Positions 16,236 to 24,437 of a stretch of 64,000 nucleotides of DNA are shown one piece after another. Every line of letters begins with the position of its first letter. Position 1 is the stretch's first letter. The notes under the pieces were generated by a model. That model worked only from the letters and a program-made list of their open reading frames with translations, was not told the DNA's origin and ran no database searches. Source of the stretch: Phosphoribacter sp037045045 (GTDB lineage Bacteria > Actinomycetota > Actinomycetes > Actinomycetales > Dermatophilaceae); contig JBAOHL010000003.1 of assembly GCA_037045045.1 (NCBI GenBank), positions 186,001 to 250,000 of the forward strand, in the 5' to 3' direction. A program made the position numbers and the translations under genes.

Positions 16236-17677
16236 CCGCCACCCCTGCCAAGGACCGCTACCGGGCCGGCGTCATGCCCTATGCCCAGATGGGCTACTGG
16301 CAGCCGGACTACGAGCCGAAGGACACCGACCTCATCGCGGTGTTCCGGATCACCCCACAGTCCGGTGTCGACCCCGTCGAGGCCGCGGCCGCCGTCGCCG
16401 GGGAGTCCTCGACTGCGACGTGGACGGTGGTGTGGACCGACCGGCTCACCGCGTGCGAGGAGTACCGCGGCAAGGCCTACCGCATCGACCCGGTCCCGGG
16501 CCGAGCGGACCAGTGGTTCGCGTGGATCGCCTACGACATCGACCTCTTCGAGCCGGGGTCGATCAGCAACCTCACCGCGTCGATTATCGGCAACGTCTTC
16601 GGCTTCAAGCCGCTCAAGGCGCTGCGCCTGGAGGACATGCGCGTCCCGGTGGCCTACCTCAAGACCTTTCCTGGTCCGCCGACCGGCATCGTCGTCGAGC
16701 GCGAGCGTCTCGACAAGTTCGGCCGGCCGTTGCTCGGGGCCACCGTCAAGCCCAAGCTCGGCCTCTCCGGGCGCAACTACGGCCGGGTCGTCTACGAGGC
16801 CCTGCGCGGCGGTCTGGACTTCACCAAGGACGACGAAAACATCAACTCCCAACCGTTCATGCACTGGCGCGACCGGTTCCTCTACTGCATGGAGGCGGTC
16901 AACCGGGCCCAGGCGGCGACCGGCGAGGTCAAGGGCAGTTACCTCAACGTCACCGCCGCGACGATGGAGCAGATGTACGAACGGGCCGAGTTCGCCAAGG
17001 AACTCGGGTCGGTCGTCGTGATGATCGACCTCGTCATCGGCTACACGGCGATCCAGTCGATGTCGGCCTGGGCGCGCAAGAACGACATGATCCTGCATCT
17101 GCACCGCGCGGGTCACAGCACGTACACCCGGCAGAAGGACCACGGGGTGAGCTTCCGGGTCATCTCCAAGTGGATGCGGATGGCCGGCGTCGACCACATT
17201 CACGCCGGCACCGTCGTCGGCAAGCTCGAGGGCGACCCGGCGACGATTGCGGGCATCTACGACATCCTGCGCGACGAGTACACCCCCGCCAACCTCGCCC
17301 ACGGCATCTTCGTCGACCAGCCCTGGGCCGGGCTCAACAAGGTCATGCCGGTCGCCTCGGGCGGCATTCACGCGGGCCAGATGCACCAGCTCATCGACCA
17401 CCTCGGTGAGGACGTCGTCCTGCAGTTCGGTGGCGGCACGATCGGTCACCCGGACGGGATCGCCGCCGGTGCGACCGCCAACCGGGTGGCCCTCGAGGCG
17501 GTGATCCTCGCCCGCAACGAAGGCCGCGAGATTCTCGCCGAAGGCCCGGACATCCTGCGCGACGCGGCCAAGGGCTGCGCTCCGCTGGCCCGAGCCCTGG
17601 AAACCTGGGGCGAGGTCACCTTCGACTACACCTCGACCGACACCCCCGACTACGTCCCCACCCCGAGCGTGAGCTGA
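16232..17677 (+). CDS. cbbL: RuBisCO large subunit, form I red-type
   Basis: The 481-residue RuBisCO large chain fixes CO2 onto RuBP. All key residues are present: Glu59 in AGESSTATWT, Asn121 in IIGNVFGF, Lys173 in TVKPKLG, the carbamylated Lys199 in FTKDDENIN, His in HLHRAGHST, loop-6 lysine in TVVGKLEGD and Ser in VASGGIHAG. The sequence style (GRNYGRVVYEALRGGLDFTK, HSTYTRQKDHGVSFRVISKW) is that of the red lineage, form IC/ID, and the operon carries cbbX, the activase of that lineage. GTG 16232 is used because it follows AGGAGACG and overlaps the cbbP stop. The frame is open upstream into cbbP, but that is not coding. Confidence 0.97.
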   Translation: MTATPAKDRYRAGVMPYAQMGYWQPDYEPKDTDLIAVFRITPQSGVDPVEAAAAVAGESSTATWTVVWTDRLTACEEYRGKAYRIDPVPGRADQWFAWIAYDIDLFEPGSISNLTASIIGNVFGFKPLKALRLEDMRVPVAYLKTFPGPPTGIVVERERLDKFGRPLLGATVKPKLGLSGRNYGRVVYEALRGGLDFTKDDENINSQPFMHWRDRFLYCMEAVNRAQAATGEVKGSYLNVTAATMEQMYERAEFAKELGSVVVMIDLVIGYTAIQSMSAWARKNDMILHLHRAGHSTYTRQKDHGVSFRVISKWMRMAGVDHIHAGTVVGKLEGDPATIAGIYDILRDEYTPANLAHGIFVDQPWAGLNKVMPVASGGIHAGQMHQLIDHLGEDVVLQFGGGTIGHPDGIAAGATANRVALEAVILARNEGREILAEGPDILRDAAKGCAPLARALETWGEVTFDYTSTDTPDYVPTPSVS

Positions 17678-17689
17678 CAGGAGACGACG

Positions 17690-18103
17690 ATGCGACTGAC
17701 CCAGGGAGCGTTCTCCTTCTTGCCCGACCTCACCGACGCCCAGATCGCCGCCCAGGTGCGGTACTGCCTCGACCACGGCTGGGCGGTGAACATCGAGTAC
17801 ACCGACGACCCGCATCCCCGTAACACGTACTGGGAGATGTGGGGGCAGCCGATGTTCGACCTCGTGTCGACCGGTCCGGTGATGGACGAGATGGCCGCCT
17901 GCCGGGACGCCTTCCCGGGCAGCTATGTGCGGATATCCGCCTTCGACGCCTCGAAGGGCTGGGAGAGCGTGCGGCTGTCCTTCCTCGTCCACCGTCCCGA
18001 CCCCGAGCCGGGGTTCACCCTCTCGCGGACCGAGGCGCGCGGACGCACCCAGCGCTACGCCGTCTCCACCAGCGCGCGCGTGCTCGGCCCGCCGGACCGG
18101 TGA
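17690..18103 (+). CDS. cbbS: RuBisCO small subunit, red-type
   Basis: This 137-residue small subunit completes the L8S8 form I holoenzyme. It begins with the red-type signature RLTQGAFSFLPDLTDAQIAAQ, followed by WAVNIEYTDDPHPRNTYWEMWG and PMFDLV. The C-terminal extension (residues 105-137) is characteristic of form IC/ID small subunits, where it forms a beta-hairpin in the central solvent channel. The ATG lies 12 nt after cbbL with an AGGAG site (17679-17683). The TGA overlaps the cbbX ATG, so large and small subunits and activase are made together. Confidence 0.95.
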   Translation: MRLTQGAFSFLPDLTDAQIAAQVRYCLDHGWAVNIEYTDDPHPRNTYWEMWGQPMFDLVSTGPVMDEMAACRDAFPGSYVRISAFDASKGWESVRLSFLVHRPDPEPGFTLSRTEARGRTQRYAVSTSARVLGPPDR

Positions 18104-19077
18104 TGACCGACGACGGGTATGCCGCGCGAGCGCCGGCCCCGAGCCGGGCCCCCAACGACACGGCATACCCCGGGGACGCAGCGGCGCGGACCTGGGCAGA
18201 CGGCGACACCGTCGACCTCGCTGCGGAGCGGGAGGCCGCCGGGATCGACGGCTTCTTGGCAGACCTCGACGCGTCGTTGGTCGGGCTCGCACCGGTCAAG
18301 GCGCGGATCCACGACATCGCCGCGTTGCTGCTCGTCGAGCGGGTGCGCCAACGGATCGGCCTGGCCGCCGAACCGCCCACCCTGCACATGAGCTTCACCG
18401 GCAACCCCGGCACGGGCAAGACGACCGTGGCGGTGACGATGGCCGAGATCCTGCACCGACTGGGCTACCTGCGCACCCCCCGGCTCGTGTCGGTCACCCG
18501 CGACGACCTCGTCGGCGAGTACATCGGGCACACCGCCCCAAAAACCAAAGAGGTGCTCAAGAAGGCGCTGGGCGGCGTCCTGTTCATCGACGAGGCGTAC
18601 TACCTGCACCGACCGGAGAACGAACGCGACTACGGCAAGGAAGCGATCGAGATCCTCCTGCAGGTCATGGAGGACAAGCGCGGCGACCTCGCCGTCATCC
18701 TCGCCGGCTACGGCGACAAGATGGCGGCGTTCTTCGCGTCCAACCCGGGCTTCCGCTCCCGGGTCGCCCACCACATCGACTTCCCGGACTACGCCGACGA
18801 CGAGCTCGTCGCCATCGGGGTGCAAATGCTCGACAAGCTCAACTACCGACTCACCCCGGCGGGCCTGGAGGCCTTCCGCGAGTACGTCCCTCGGCGCAAG
18901 GCCCAACCGCTGTTCGCCAACGCCCGCTCGATCCGCAACGCGCTCGACCGAGCCCGGCTCCGGCAAGCCAGCCGTCAGCTGGCCGCCGGCACGGTGCGCA
19001 TCGCCGACCTCATGAGCATCGACGCCCCCGACCTGCTGGCCAGCCGGGTCTTCGCCACCGACGACGAGCCGGGCTGA
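18103..19077 (+). CDS. cbbX: Red-type RuBisCO activase CbbX (AAA+)
   Basis: CbbX is the hexameric AAA+ ATPase that pulls on the RuBisCO large-subunit C-terminus to release inhibitory sugar phosphates. The 324-residue product has Walker A GNPGTGKT (100-107), Walker B GVLFIDEAYYL, the RPENERDYGKEAIEILLQVM segment and GYGDKMAAFFASNPGFRSRV with the arginine finger region. The N-terminus is extended by about 40 residues of low-complexity Ala/Pro sequence not typical of the family; a later start is possible, but the ATGA overlap with cbbS supports this one. It is the last gene of the operon, closed by a hairpin terminator 8 nt on. Confidence 0.95.
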   Translation: MTDDGYAARAPAPSRAPNDTAYPGDAAARTWADGDTVDLAAEREAAGIDGFLADLDASLVGLAPVKARIHDIAALLLVERVRQRIGLAAEPPTLHMSFTGNPGTGKTTVAVTMAEILHRLGYLRTPRLVSVTRDDLVGEYIGHTAPKTKEVLKKALGGVLFIDEAYYLHRPENERDYGKEAIEILLQVMEDKRGDLAVILAGYGDKMAAFFASNPGFRSRVAHHIDFPDYADDELVAIGVQMLDKLNYRLTPAGLEAFREYVPRRKAQPLFANARSIRNALDRARLRQASRQLAAGTVRIADLMSIDAPDLLASRVFATDDEPG

Positions 19078-19084
19078 GGCACGC

Positions 19085-19120
19085 CGACGGGCCCGGACCG
19101 ATACCGGTCCGGGCCCGTCG
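19085..19120. terminator. Bidirectional hairpin terminator between cbbX and rpsA
   Basis: A perfect 15-bp inverted repeat (left arm CGACGGGCCCGGACC, 19085-19099) closes a GATACC loop. One more G-C pair can form at the top. It sits between the convergent cbbX and rpsA genes and can serve both. There is no T-run, as usual in high-GC actinobacteria. Confidence 0.85.
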
Positions 19121-19159
19121 ATCCGCACCACCGGCATACCTGCGGCGGCGGTGCCGGGG

Positions 19160-20641
19160 TTAGTTGCCGGTGAGCTTCTCGCGCAACGCGGCCAGAGCCT
19201 CGTCGGAAGCGAGCGTCCCACTGGCCGGCGGCGCGCCCGCACCGGAGTCGCTCGACCCGGACGACGAGGAGTAGGAGCTGGGCACGTCGCCGGCGGAGAC
19301 GGCGGCTTCGGAGTCGGCCTTCGAGGCCGTCTCGACCTGCGCCTTGTGAGACTCCCACCGGGCGTGCGCCTCGGCGTACTGCTTCTCCCACCGCTCGCGC
19401 TGGGTCTCGAAGCCGGGCAGCCACTCGTTGGTCGTCGGGTCGAAGCCCTCGGGGTACTTGTAGTTGCCCTGCTCGTCGTACTCGGCGGCCATGCCGTAGA
19501 GCGTCGGGTCGAAGTCGGCCACGGCGAGTGAGGCGTCGTTGGCTTGCTTGAGCGACAACGAGATCCGCCGCCGCTCGAGGTCGATATCGATGACCTTGAC
19601 GAAGATCTCGTCACCGACCTGGACGACCTGCTCGGGCAGCTCGACGTGGCGCTCGGCCAACTCGGAGATGTGCACGAGACCTTCGATGCCGTCGTCGACC
19701 CGGACGAACGAGCCGAAGGGCACGAGCTTGGTGACCTTGCCCGGCACGACCTGGCCGATGGCGTGGGTGCGCGCGAAGTGCTGCCAGGGGTCTTCCTGGG
19801 TCGCCTTGAGCGAGAGCGACACGCGCTCGCGGTCCATGTCGACGTCGAGGACTTCGACGGTGACCTCGTTGCCGACCTCGACGACCTCGCTCGGGTGGTC
19901 GATGTGCTTCCAGGACAGCTCGGACACGTGGACGAGCCCGTCGACCCCACCGAGGTCGACGAAGGCGCCGAAGTTGACGATGCTGCTGACCACGCCGGAG
20001 CGGACCTGACCCTTGGCCAGTTCCTTGAGGAACGTCGTGCGCACCTCGGACTGGGTCTGCTCGAGCCAGGCCCGGCGCGAGAGGACGACGTTGTTGCGGT
20101 TCTTGTCCAGCTCGATGATCTTGGCTTCGATCTGCTTGCCGACGTAGGGCTGCAGGTCGCGCACCCGACGCATCTCGACCAGGGACGCCGGCAGGAAGCC
20201 ACGCAGGCCGATGTCGAGGATCAGGCCGCCCTTGACGACCTCGATGACGGTGCCGGTGACGACACCGTCCTCCTCCTTGAGCCGCTCGATCGTTCCCCAG
20301 GCGCGCTCGTACTGGGCGCGCTTCTTGGACAGGATGAGCCGGCCTTCCTTGTCCTCCTTCTGCAGGACCAGGGCCTCGACTTCATCCCCGACCGAGACGA
20401 CGTCGGCCGGGTCCACGTCGTGCTTGATGGACAGCTCACGCGAGGGGATGACCCCCTCCGTCTTGTATCCGATGTCGAGCAGGACCTCGTCCCGGTCGAC
20501 CTTGACGATGCGACCTTCGACGATGTCGCCGTCGTTGAAATCCTTGATCGTCGCGTCGATCGCGGCGAGGAGGTCTTCCTCGGTGCCAATGTCGTTGACG
20601 GCAACCTGAGGGGCGGTCTTCGCGACCGTAGTGGTGGTCAT
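19160..20641 (-). CDS. rpsA: 30S ribosomal protein S1
   Basis: The 493-residue S1 protein has four S1 OB-fold repeats, beginning near residues 36 (DGDIVEGRIVKVDRDEVLLD), 123 (DGVVTGTVIEVVKGGLILDI), 209 (KGQVRSGVVSSIVNFGAFVD) and 294 (IGQVVPGKVTKLVPFGSFVR). A disordered Ser/Ala-rich C-terminal tail follows, typical of actinobacterial S1. It binds mRNA on the small ribosomal subunit and takes part in initiation and in RNA decay. The ATG at 20641 has no strong Shine-Dalgarno site, as usual for S1 genes. It lies between coaE and polA in the conserved actinobacterial order, here separated from coaE by the cbb insertion. Confidence 0.97.
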   Translation of the reverse strand: MTTTTVAKTAPQVAVNDIGTEEDLLAAIDATIKDFNDGDIVEGRIVKVDRDEVLLDIGYKTEGVIPSRELSIKHDVDPADVVSVGDEVEALVLQKEDKEGRLILSKKRAQYERAWGTIERLKEEDGVVTGTVIEVVKGGLILDIGLRGFLPASLVEMRRVRDLQPYVGKQIEAKIIELDKNRNNVVLSRRAWLEQTQSEVRTTFLKELAKGQVRSGVVSSIVNFGAFVDLGGVDGLVHVSELSWKHIDHPSEVVEVGNEVTVEVLDVDMDRERVSLSLKATQEDPWQHFARTHAIGQVVPGKVTKLVPFGSFVRVDDGIEGLVHISELAERHVELPEQVVQVGDEIFVKVIDIDLERRRISLSLKQANDASLAVADFDPTLYGMAAEYDEQGNYKYPEGFDPTTNEWLPGFETQRERWEKQYAEAHARWESHKAQVETASKADSEAAVSAGDVPSSYSSSSGSSDSGAGAPPASGTLASDEALAALREKLTGN

Positions 20642-20994
20642 GTAGTTAGGGACTCCGACCGTGGCTGGGATAGGAGGGCACGACCGCTCGCCACGTCTGC
20701 GGCCACACCGTTTGGACGGTTATGTCGGTGGCCGCTTGAGGGCAGCACACACCGAGCGCCTCGAGAGGCACCGCGCAAGGGTACCGGCCGGCATACGGCA
20801 CGGTCAAAGATCGCGGTCGGGCGGGCGTCGCCGCGGGCGTCCCCGATTCCGCACCGGCGAACCGGCCAGAGGAAGCCTCGTTCGCCCACGCCTGCATCGC
20901 TACCGTTTCAGCACTTCGGCACCGCTCTGCACGTCGCCCGCGCCCTCCATCGGCACGATCCGCGCGGACCCTTTCGCCTCCCCAGGAGCCCGAG
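20642..20994. other. Intergenic region between divergent rpsA and AAHS transporter genes
   Basis: These 353 bp are the rpsA leader and promoter region plus the transporter upstream region. A small inverted repeat, ACCGT-TTGG-ACGGT, lies at 20707-20720 and one heptamer copy at 20790-20796. An AGGAG ribosome-binding site precedes the transporter ATG. No gene was supported here. Confidence 0.5.
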
Positions 20995-22404
20995 ATGACG
21001 CAGGCCACTCCTCGATCGTCCACCACCGACACGGCCATGGACGCCAAACGCCGCAAAACCGTGACCTGGGTCGTCGCCCTGGCCACCCTCGGCCTTATTT
21101 TCGACGGCTACGACCTCGTCGTCTACGGGGTCATCCTTCCGCTGTTCACGAAGAACGCCAACCTCATCGGGCCGGTCGACGCCACAACCGGTGGCCTGCT
21201 CGGTAGCTACGCCCTCTTCGGCGTGCTCATCGGAGCCTTGGGCGCCGGCACCGTCGGCGACCTCATCGGCCGGCGCAAGGTCATGCTCGTGTCGTTCTTC
21301 TGGTTCGCCGCCGGCATGCTCGTGACGTCGTTCATGACGACGACGACCGCCTTCGGCTGGATGCGTTTCGTCACCGGCCTCGGGGTCGGCGCGATCGCGG
21401 GCACGACGGGAGCGTTGGTGTCCGAGTTCGCCCCGCCGGGCCGCAAGAACCTCTACAACGCGATCAGCTACGCCGGCGTGCCCATCGGCAGCATGCTCGC
21501 CGCCCTGCTGGCCATCTGGTTGACCGACGCCATCGGGTGGACCGGCCTGTTCCGGATCGGGGCCCTGCCGCTGCTGACCTTGCTTCCGCTCGCGTATTTC
21601 AAGATGCCCGAGTCCGTCTCGTGGCTCGTGGCCCGGGGACGGATGGAGGAGGCCCGAGCCAGCTCTGCCAAGACCGGGATGCCGATGGTCGCGGACACTC
21701 GCGTGTCGATGTCCGAGACGGCCGGGCCGGCCAAGGAAGACGGGCCGCCCGGGTTCGCGGGGCTGTTCAGCGGCCACTACCTCGCGGCGACCGTGATGCT
21801 CGGACTGATGAGCTTTACCGGACTCATGGTCGTCTACATGCTCCAGACCTGGCTGCCCACGCTCATGGGTCCGCTCTTGGGCAGCAGTGCCGCCTTGTGG
21901 ATTCTCTTCTTCGTCAACGCCGGCGCCGCGGTCGGAGCGCTGTTCGCCTCCCGGGCCGCCGACCGGTTCGGGGCGAAGCCCGTGGTGGCCGTGTGCTTCC
22001 TCATCGGAGCGGTGACGATCTTCCTGCTCACGACCACCCGGTCACTGGCCCTGCTCGTCCCCATCGCCCTGCTCGTCGGCCTCGGCTCGAGCGGCACCCA
22101 GATCCTCATCTACGGGATGGTCGCCAACTACTACCGCACCAACGTCCGCGGTGCGGGCGTCGCCTGGTGCGCCGGCTTCGGACGCCTCGGTGGAGTGGGC
22201 GGGCCCTACCTCGGCGGCATCCTCGCCGCGACCTTCGCCACGACCGCCCAGGTGACCGCCAACCCCAGCGCCGGGAACCCGATCTTCTACGTCATCGCCG
22301 GGGTGGCTATCGTCGGCATGCTGTTCTGTCTGTCGGTGCCGAAGTCGAAGGACCTCGAGTACCCCGTCGCCCACATCGAGCCGTCCGCCAAACCCACCGC
22401 CTGA
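20995..22404 (+). CDS. MFS transporter, aromatic acid:H+ symporter (AAHS) family
   Basis: This 469-residue protein has 12 predicted membrane helices. It carries the AAHS (BenK/PcaK-type) markers: IFDGYDLVVYGVILPL in TM1, GTVGDLIGRRKVMLVS in the loop between TM2 and TM3, and a loop-8/9 motif ASRAADRFGAKPVVAV. Members import benzoate, hydroxybenzoates or protocatechuate with protons. The central loop at about residues 220-255 is acidic and variable. The gene starts a two-gene unit with a universal stress protein 23 nt on. A second AAHS transporter lies at 29420, and the CoA-ligase cluster nearby makes an aromatic acid the most likely substrate. Confidence 0.88.
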   Translation: MTQATPRSSTTDTAMDAKRRKTVTWVVALATLGLIFDGYDLVVYGVILPLFTKNANLIGPVDATTGGLLGSYALFGVLIGALGAGTVGDLIGRRKVMLVSFFWFAAGMLVTSFMTTTTAFGWMRFVTGLGVGAIAGTTGALVSEFAPPGRKNLYNAISYAGVPIGSMLAALLAIWLTDAIGWTGLFRIGALPLLTLLPLAYFKMPESVSWLVARGRMEEARASSAKTGMPMVADTRVSMSETAGPAKEDGPPGFAGLFSGHYLAATVMLGLMSFTGLMVVYMLQTWLPTLMGPLLGSSAALWILFFVNAGAAVGALFASRAADRFGAKPVVAVCFLIGAVTIFLLTTTRSLALLVPIALLVGLGSSGTQILIYGMVANYYRTNVRGAGVAWCAGFGRLGGVGGPYLGGILAATFATTAQVTANPSAGNPIFYVIAGVAIVGMLFCLSVPKSKDLEYPVAHIEPSAKPTA

Positions 22405-22427
22405 CCGCCGCAGGGAGCGCCTTCGCC

Positions 22428-22889
22428 ATGCTGTACGACCGGATCCTCGTCGCCATCGACCCCACCCCCACCCGCGAACACGAGCAGGTGATGCGCCGGT
22501 GTCACGAACTCGGCACGATGACGGGGGCCTCGATCTACGTCCTCTACGTCGCGCCCGGGCACATCGTGCCGGGGTCCATCATCGGTGGTCGGCGCCCGAG
22601 CCTCGCACCGGGAGCGATGGACGTCGACGTTGACCAGGCCCACGTCGCGGCGATGCAGAAGTTCGTCGACTCACTCACCGCGTCGGGTATCACGGCAAGT
22701 GGCGAGATCGTCGCCGCGACCGAGCACGACACCGCCCAGATCATCCTCGACCGCGCCAGCGAGCATGACGTGGACCTCATCATCCTCGGCCACGAACTGC
22801 ACGTGAAGGGCCGCCACGCTCACGTCGCCGAGCAGGTGCTCGACCACCATCCCCACCGCTCGATCCTGTTGGCCAAGCCGCCCGCCTGA
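22428..22889 (+). CDS. Universal stress protein (UspA) family
   Basis: The 153-residue single Usp domain begins YDRILVAIDPTPTREHEQVM and ends VDLIILGHELHVKGRHAHVA, SILLAKPP, which is the alpha/beta Usp fold. The ATP-binding GxxGx9G(S/T) motif is not intact: the site reads GHELHVKGRHAHVAEQV. It may therefore belong to the non-ATP-binding UspA class. It follows the AAHS transporter by 23 nt with an AGGGAG site and is probably co-transcribed. Transporter-Usp pairs of this sort are common, but the reason is not established. Possible roles are stress tolerance to the imported acid or regulation of transport. Confidence 0.8.
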   Translation: MLYDRILVAIDPTPTREHEQVMRRCHELGTMTGASIYVLYVAPGHIVPGSIIGGRRPSLAPGAMDVDVDQAHVAAMQKFVDSLTASGITASGEIVAATEHDTAQIILDRASEHDVDLIILGHELHVKGRHAHVAEQVLDHHPHRSILLAKPPA

Positions 22890-22943
22890 GCCGTTCGGGC
22901 GCTTCGGATCGCCGGGAACTGCGCTTCCCCCAAGAATGGGGGG

Positions 22944-23744
22944 ATGGATCCCCAGGTCGTCCGCCGCGACGTCGGCCAGCAGGAGACCGTGGAAGCCAAC
23001 CGGGCCTGGTGGGACGCCCAGGCCGGTGCCTACTACGTCGAGCACGGCGGCTTCCTCGGCGACAGCGACTTCGTGTGGGGCCCCGAGGGCCTGCGCGAGG
23101 CCGACGCGCGGCTGCTCGGCGACCTCGAGGGGCGCACCGTCCTGGAGATCGGCGCCGGAGCGGCCCAATGTTCCCGGTGGGTGGCCGCCCAAGGCGCCAC
23201 CGTGGTTGCTACCGACCTGTCGATGGGGATGCTCGGGCAGGGCCGCGCTATCGAGGCCGCCCTCGGCTCGCCGTCAGTGCCCCTCGTGCAGTGCGACGGG
23301 CTGGCCCTGCCCTTCGCGGACGGGTCCTTCGATGTCGTCTTCACGGCATACGGGGTCATCCCCTTCGTCGCGGACTCGGCAGCGGTCATGCGCGAGGTAT
23401 GCCGCGTGCTCACCCCGGGGGGCCGGTTCGTCTACTCGACGACCCACCCGTTCCGGTGGACCCTGCCCGACGAGCCGGGCGCCGATGGCCTCGTCGTGCG
23501 GTTTTCCTACTTCGACCGCACGCCCTACGTCGAGCAGGCTCCGGACGGGCGCGCGACCTATGTCGAGCACCACCGGACCGTCGGTGACCGGGTCCGCGAT
23601 GCCGTCGCCGCCGGACTGCGGGTCGTCGACCTCGTCGAGCCGCCCTGGCCGCCCGGACACACCCAGGTGTGGGGCGGCTGGTCGCCGCTGCGCGGGCAAC
23701 TCGTGCCCGGGACGTTGGTCGTCGTCGCCGAAGTCGCGTCGTAG
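22944..23744 (+). CDS. SAM-dependent methyltransferase, class I
   Basis: This 266-residue Rossmann methyltransferase has motif I VLEIGAGAAQCSRWVAAQGA (residues 67-86), motif II VVATDLSMGML and the post-II segment FADGSFDVVFTAYGVIPFV. The last is typical of the Methyltransf_11/UbiE-like group acting on small molecules. The N-terminal EANRAWWDAQAGAYYVEHG is shared with a well-populated actinobacterial orthologue group of unknown substrate. The ATG at 22944 is preceded by GGGGGG. It is probably a separate transcription unit, 54 bp after the Usp gene, and converges on a small membrane-protein gene. The substrate is not inferable. Confidence 0.82.
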   Translation: MDPQVVRRDVGQQETVEANRAWWDAQAGAYYVEHGGFLGDSDFVWGPEGLREADARLLGDLEGRTVLEIGAGAAQCSRWVAAQGATVVATDLSMGMLGQGRAIEAALGSPSVPLVQCDGLALPFADGSFDVVFTAYGVIPFVADSAAVMREVCRVLTPGGRFVYSTTHPFRWTLPDEPGADGLVVRFSYFDRTPYVEQAPDGRATYVEHHRTVGDRVRDAVAAGLRVVDLVEPPWPPGHTQVWGGWSPLRGQLVPGTLVVVAEVAS

Positions 23745-23752
23745 GGGCTGGG

Positions 23753-24238
23753 TCAGGCCCGGGCCGCCCAGGTGCGCACGTTGTCGGCGAACGCGGTGAT
23801 GCCCCTTTGGAGGGCCTCGACCGCGCCGGCGTCCACGCGCACGTCGAGCACTCCGTGACCGCTCGCGGTGAGCAAGGCGGCGGCGGTGATCCCCCCGACG
23901 ACTCCGGCGAGCACCGCCTTGGACCGGGCACTCGGGGCCGGCGGGCTCGAGCCTCCTGCTGCGGCAGAAGGCCCGCCGGGCGGCATCCGGCCCCAGTCGG
24001 CGTCGGGTTCGACGGTGGCGGATCGGCGAATCCGATGCCGTCCCCGGCGCAGCCACAGGGTGGCCAGGGCGGTCGCGATCGTCGCGACGACGGCAACCAC
24101 GGCTGCCCCCAACAAGGACCCGGCGAGGTGCAGGCGACCTGCCAGGGCGGTGGCTGCCACGGCGCCAAGAGCTGCGGCCACCACCTGGGTGAGCGAGAGG
24201 TCGAGAGTCGGTCGGCGGTCGGTCGATTCAGGTGTCAT
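23753..24238 (-). CDS. Hypothetical membrane protein
   Basis: I do not recognise a family. The 161-residue product has hydrophobic segments at about residues 14-60 (two helices, LTQVVAAALGAVAATALAGR and LLGAAVVAVVATIATALATL), a basic Pro/Ser-rich cytoplasmic loop, and a third hydrophobic stretch AVLAGVVGGITAAALLTAS near 105-125. A soluble C-terminal region of about 35 residues (VRVDAGAVEALQRGITAFAD) follows. The ATG at 24238 is preferred to the frame start at 24277 because the upstream part is polar and unconserved-looking. It lies directly downstream of polA on the same strand, about 200 bp away, and converges on the methyltransferase. Confidence 0.55.
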   Translation of the reverse strand: MTPESTDRRPTLDLSLTQVVAAALGAVAATALAGRLHLAGSLLGAAVVAVVATIATALATLWLRRGRHRIRRSATVEPDADWGRMPPGGPSAAAGGSSPPAPSARSKAVLAGVVGGITAAALLTASGHGVLDVRVDAGAVEALQRGITAFADNVRTWAARA

Positions 24239-24437
24239 CGTCAGGTGAGGTCGGGTGCGTCGGTCGTCCGGTGCCAACGTCGAGCCTCCCGCCGGTGATC
24301 CCGTCCGGTCTCAACAGTGACTTAGCTCACCTTAGCCGCCCGCCGTGAGCGGCTGAGGCAGCCGTGCCGTGTGCCGGCCCGGTCGTCGTGACCGTTCGTC
24401 GGCGGCGCCAATCGGGGTTGCGGATGACGCCCGGCGC

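Noticed and set aside
16091..18292. 733-codon open frame opposite cbbP-cbbL-cbbS
   Set aside because: Antisense shadow of conserved RuBisCO genes; no family motifs and no ribosome-binding site.
24321..24336. Possible second iron box (CTTAGCTCACCTTAG) upstream of the hypothetical membrane protein
   Set aside because: The CTTAG elements are a direct, not inverted, repeat, so it does not fit the palindromic IdeR/DtxR site well.
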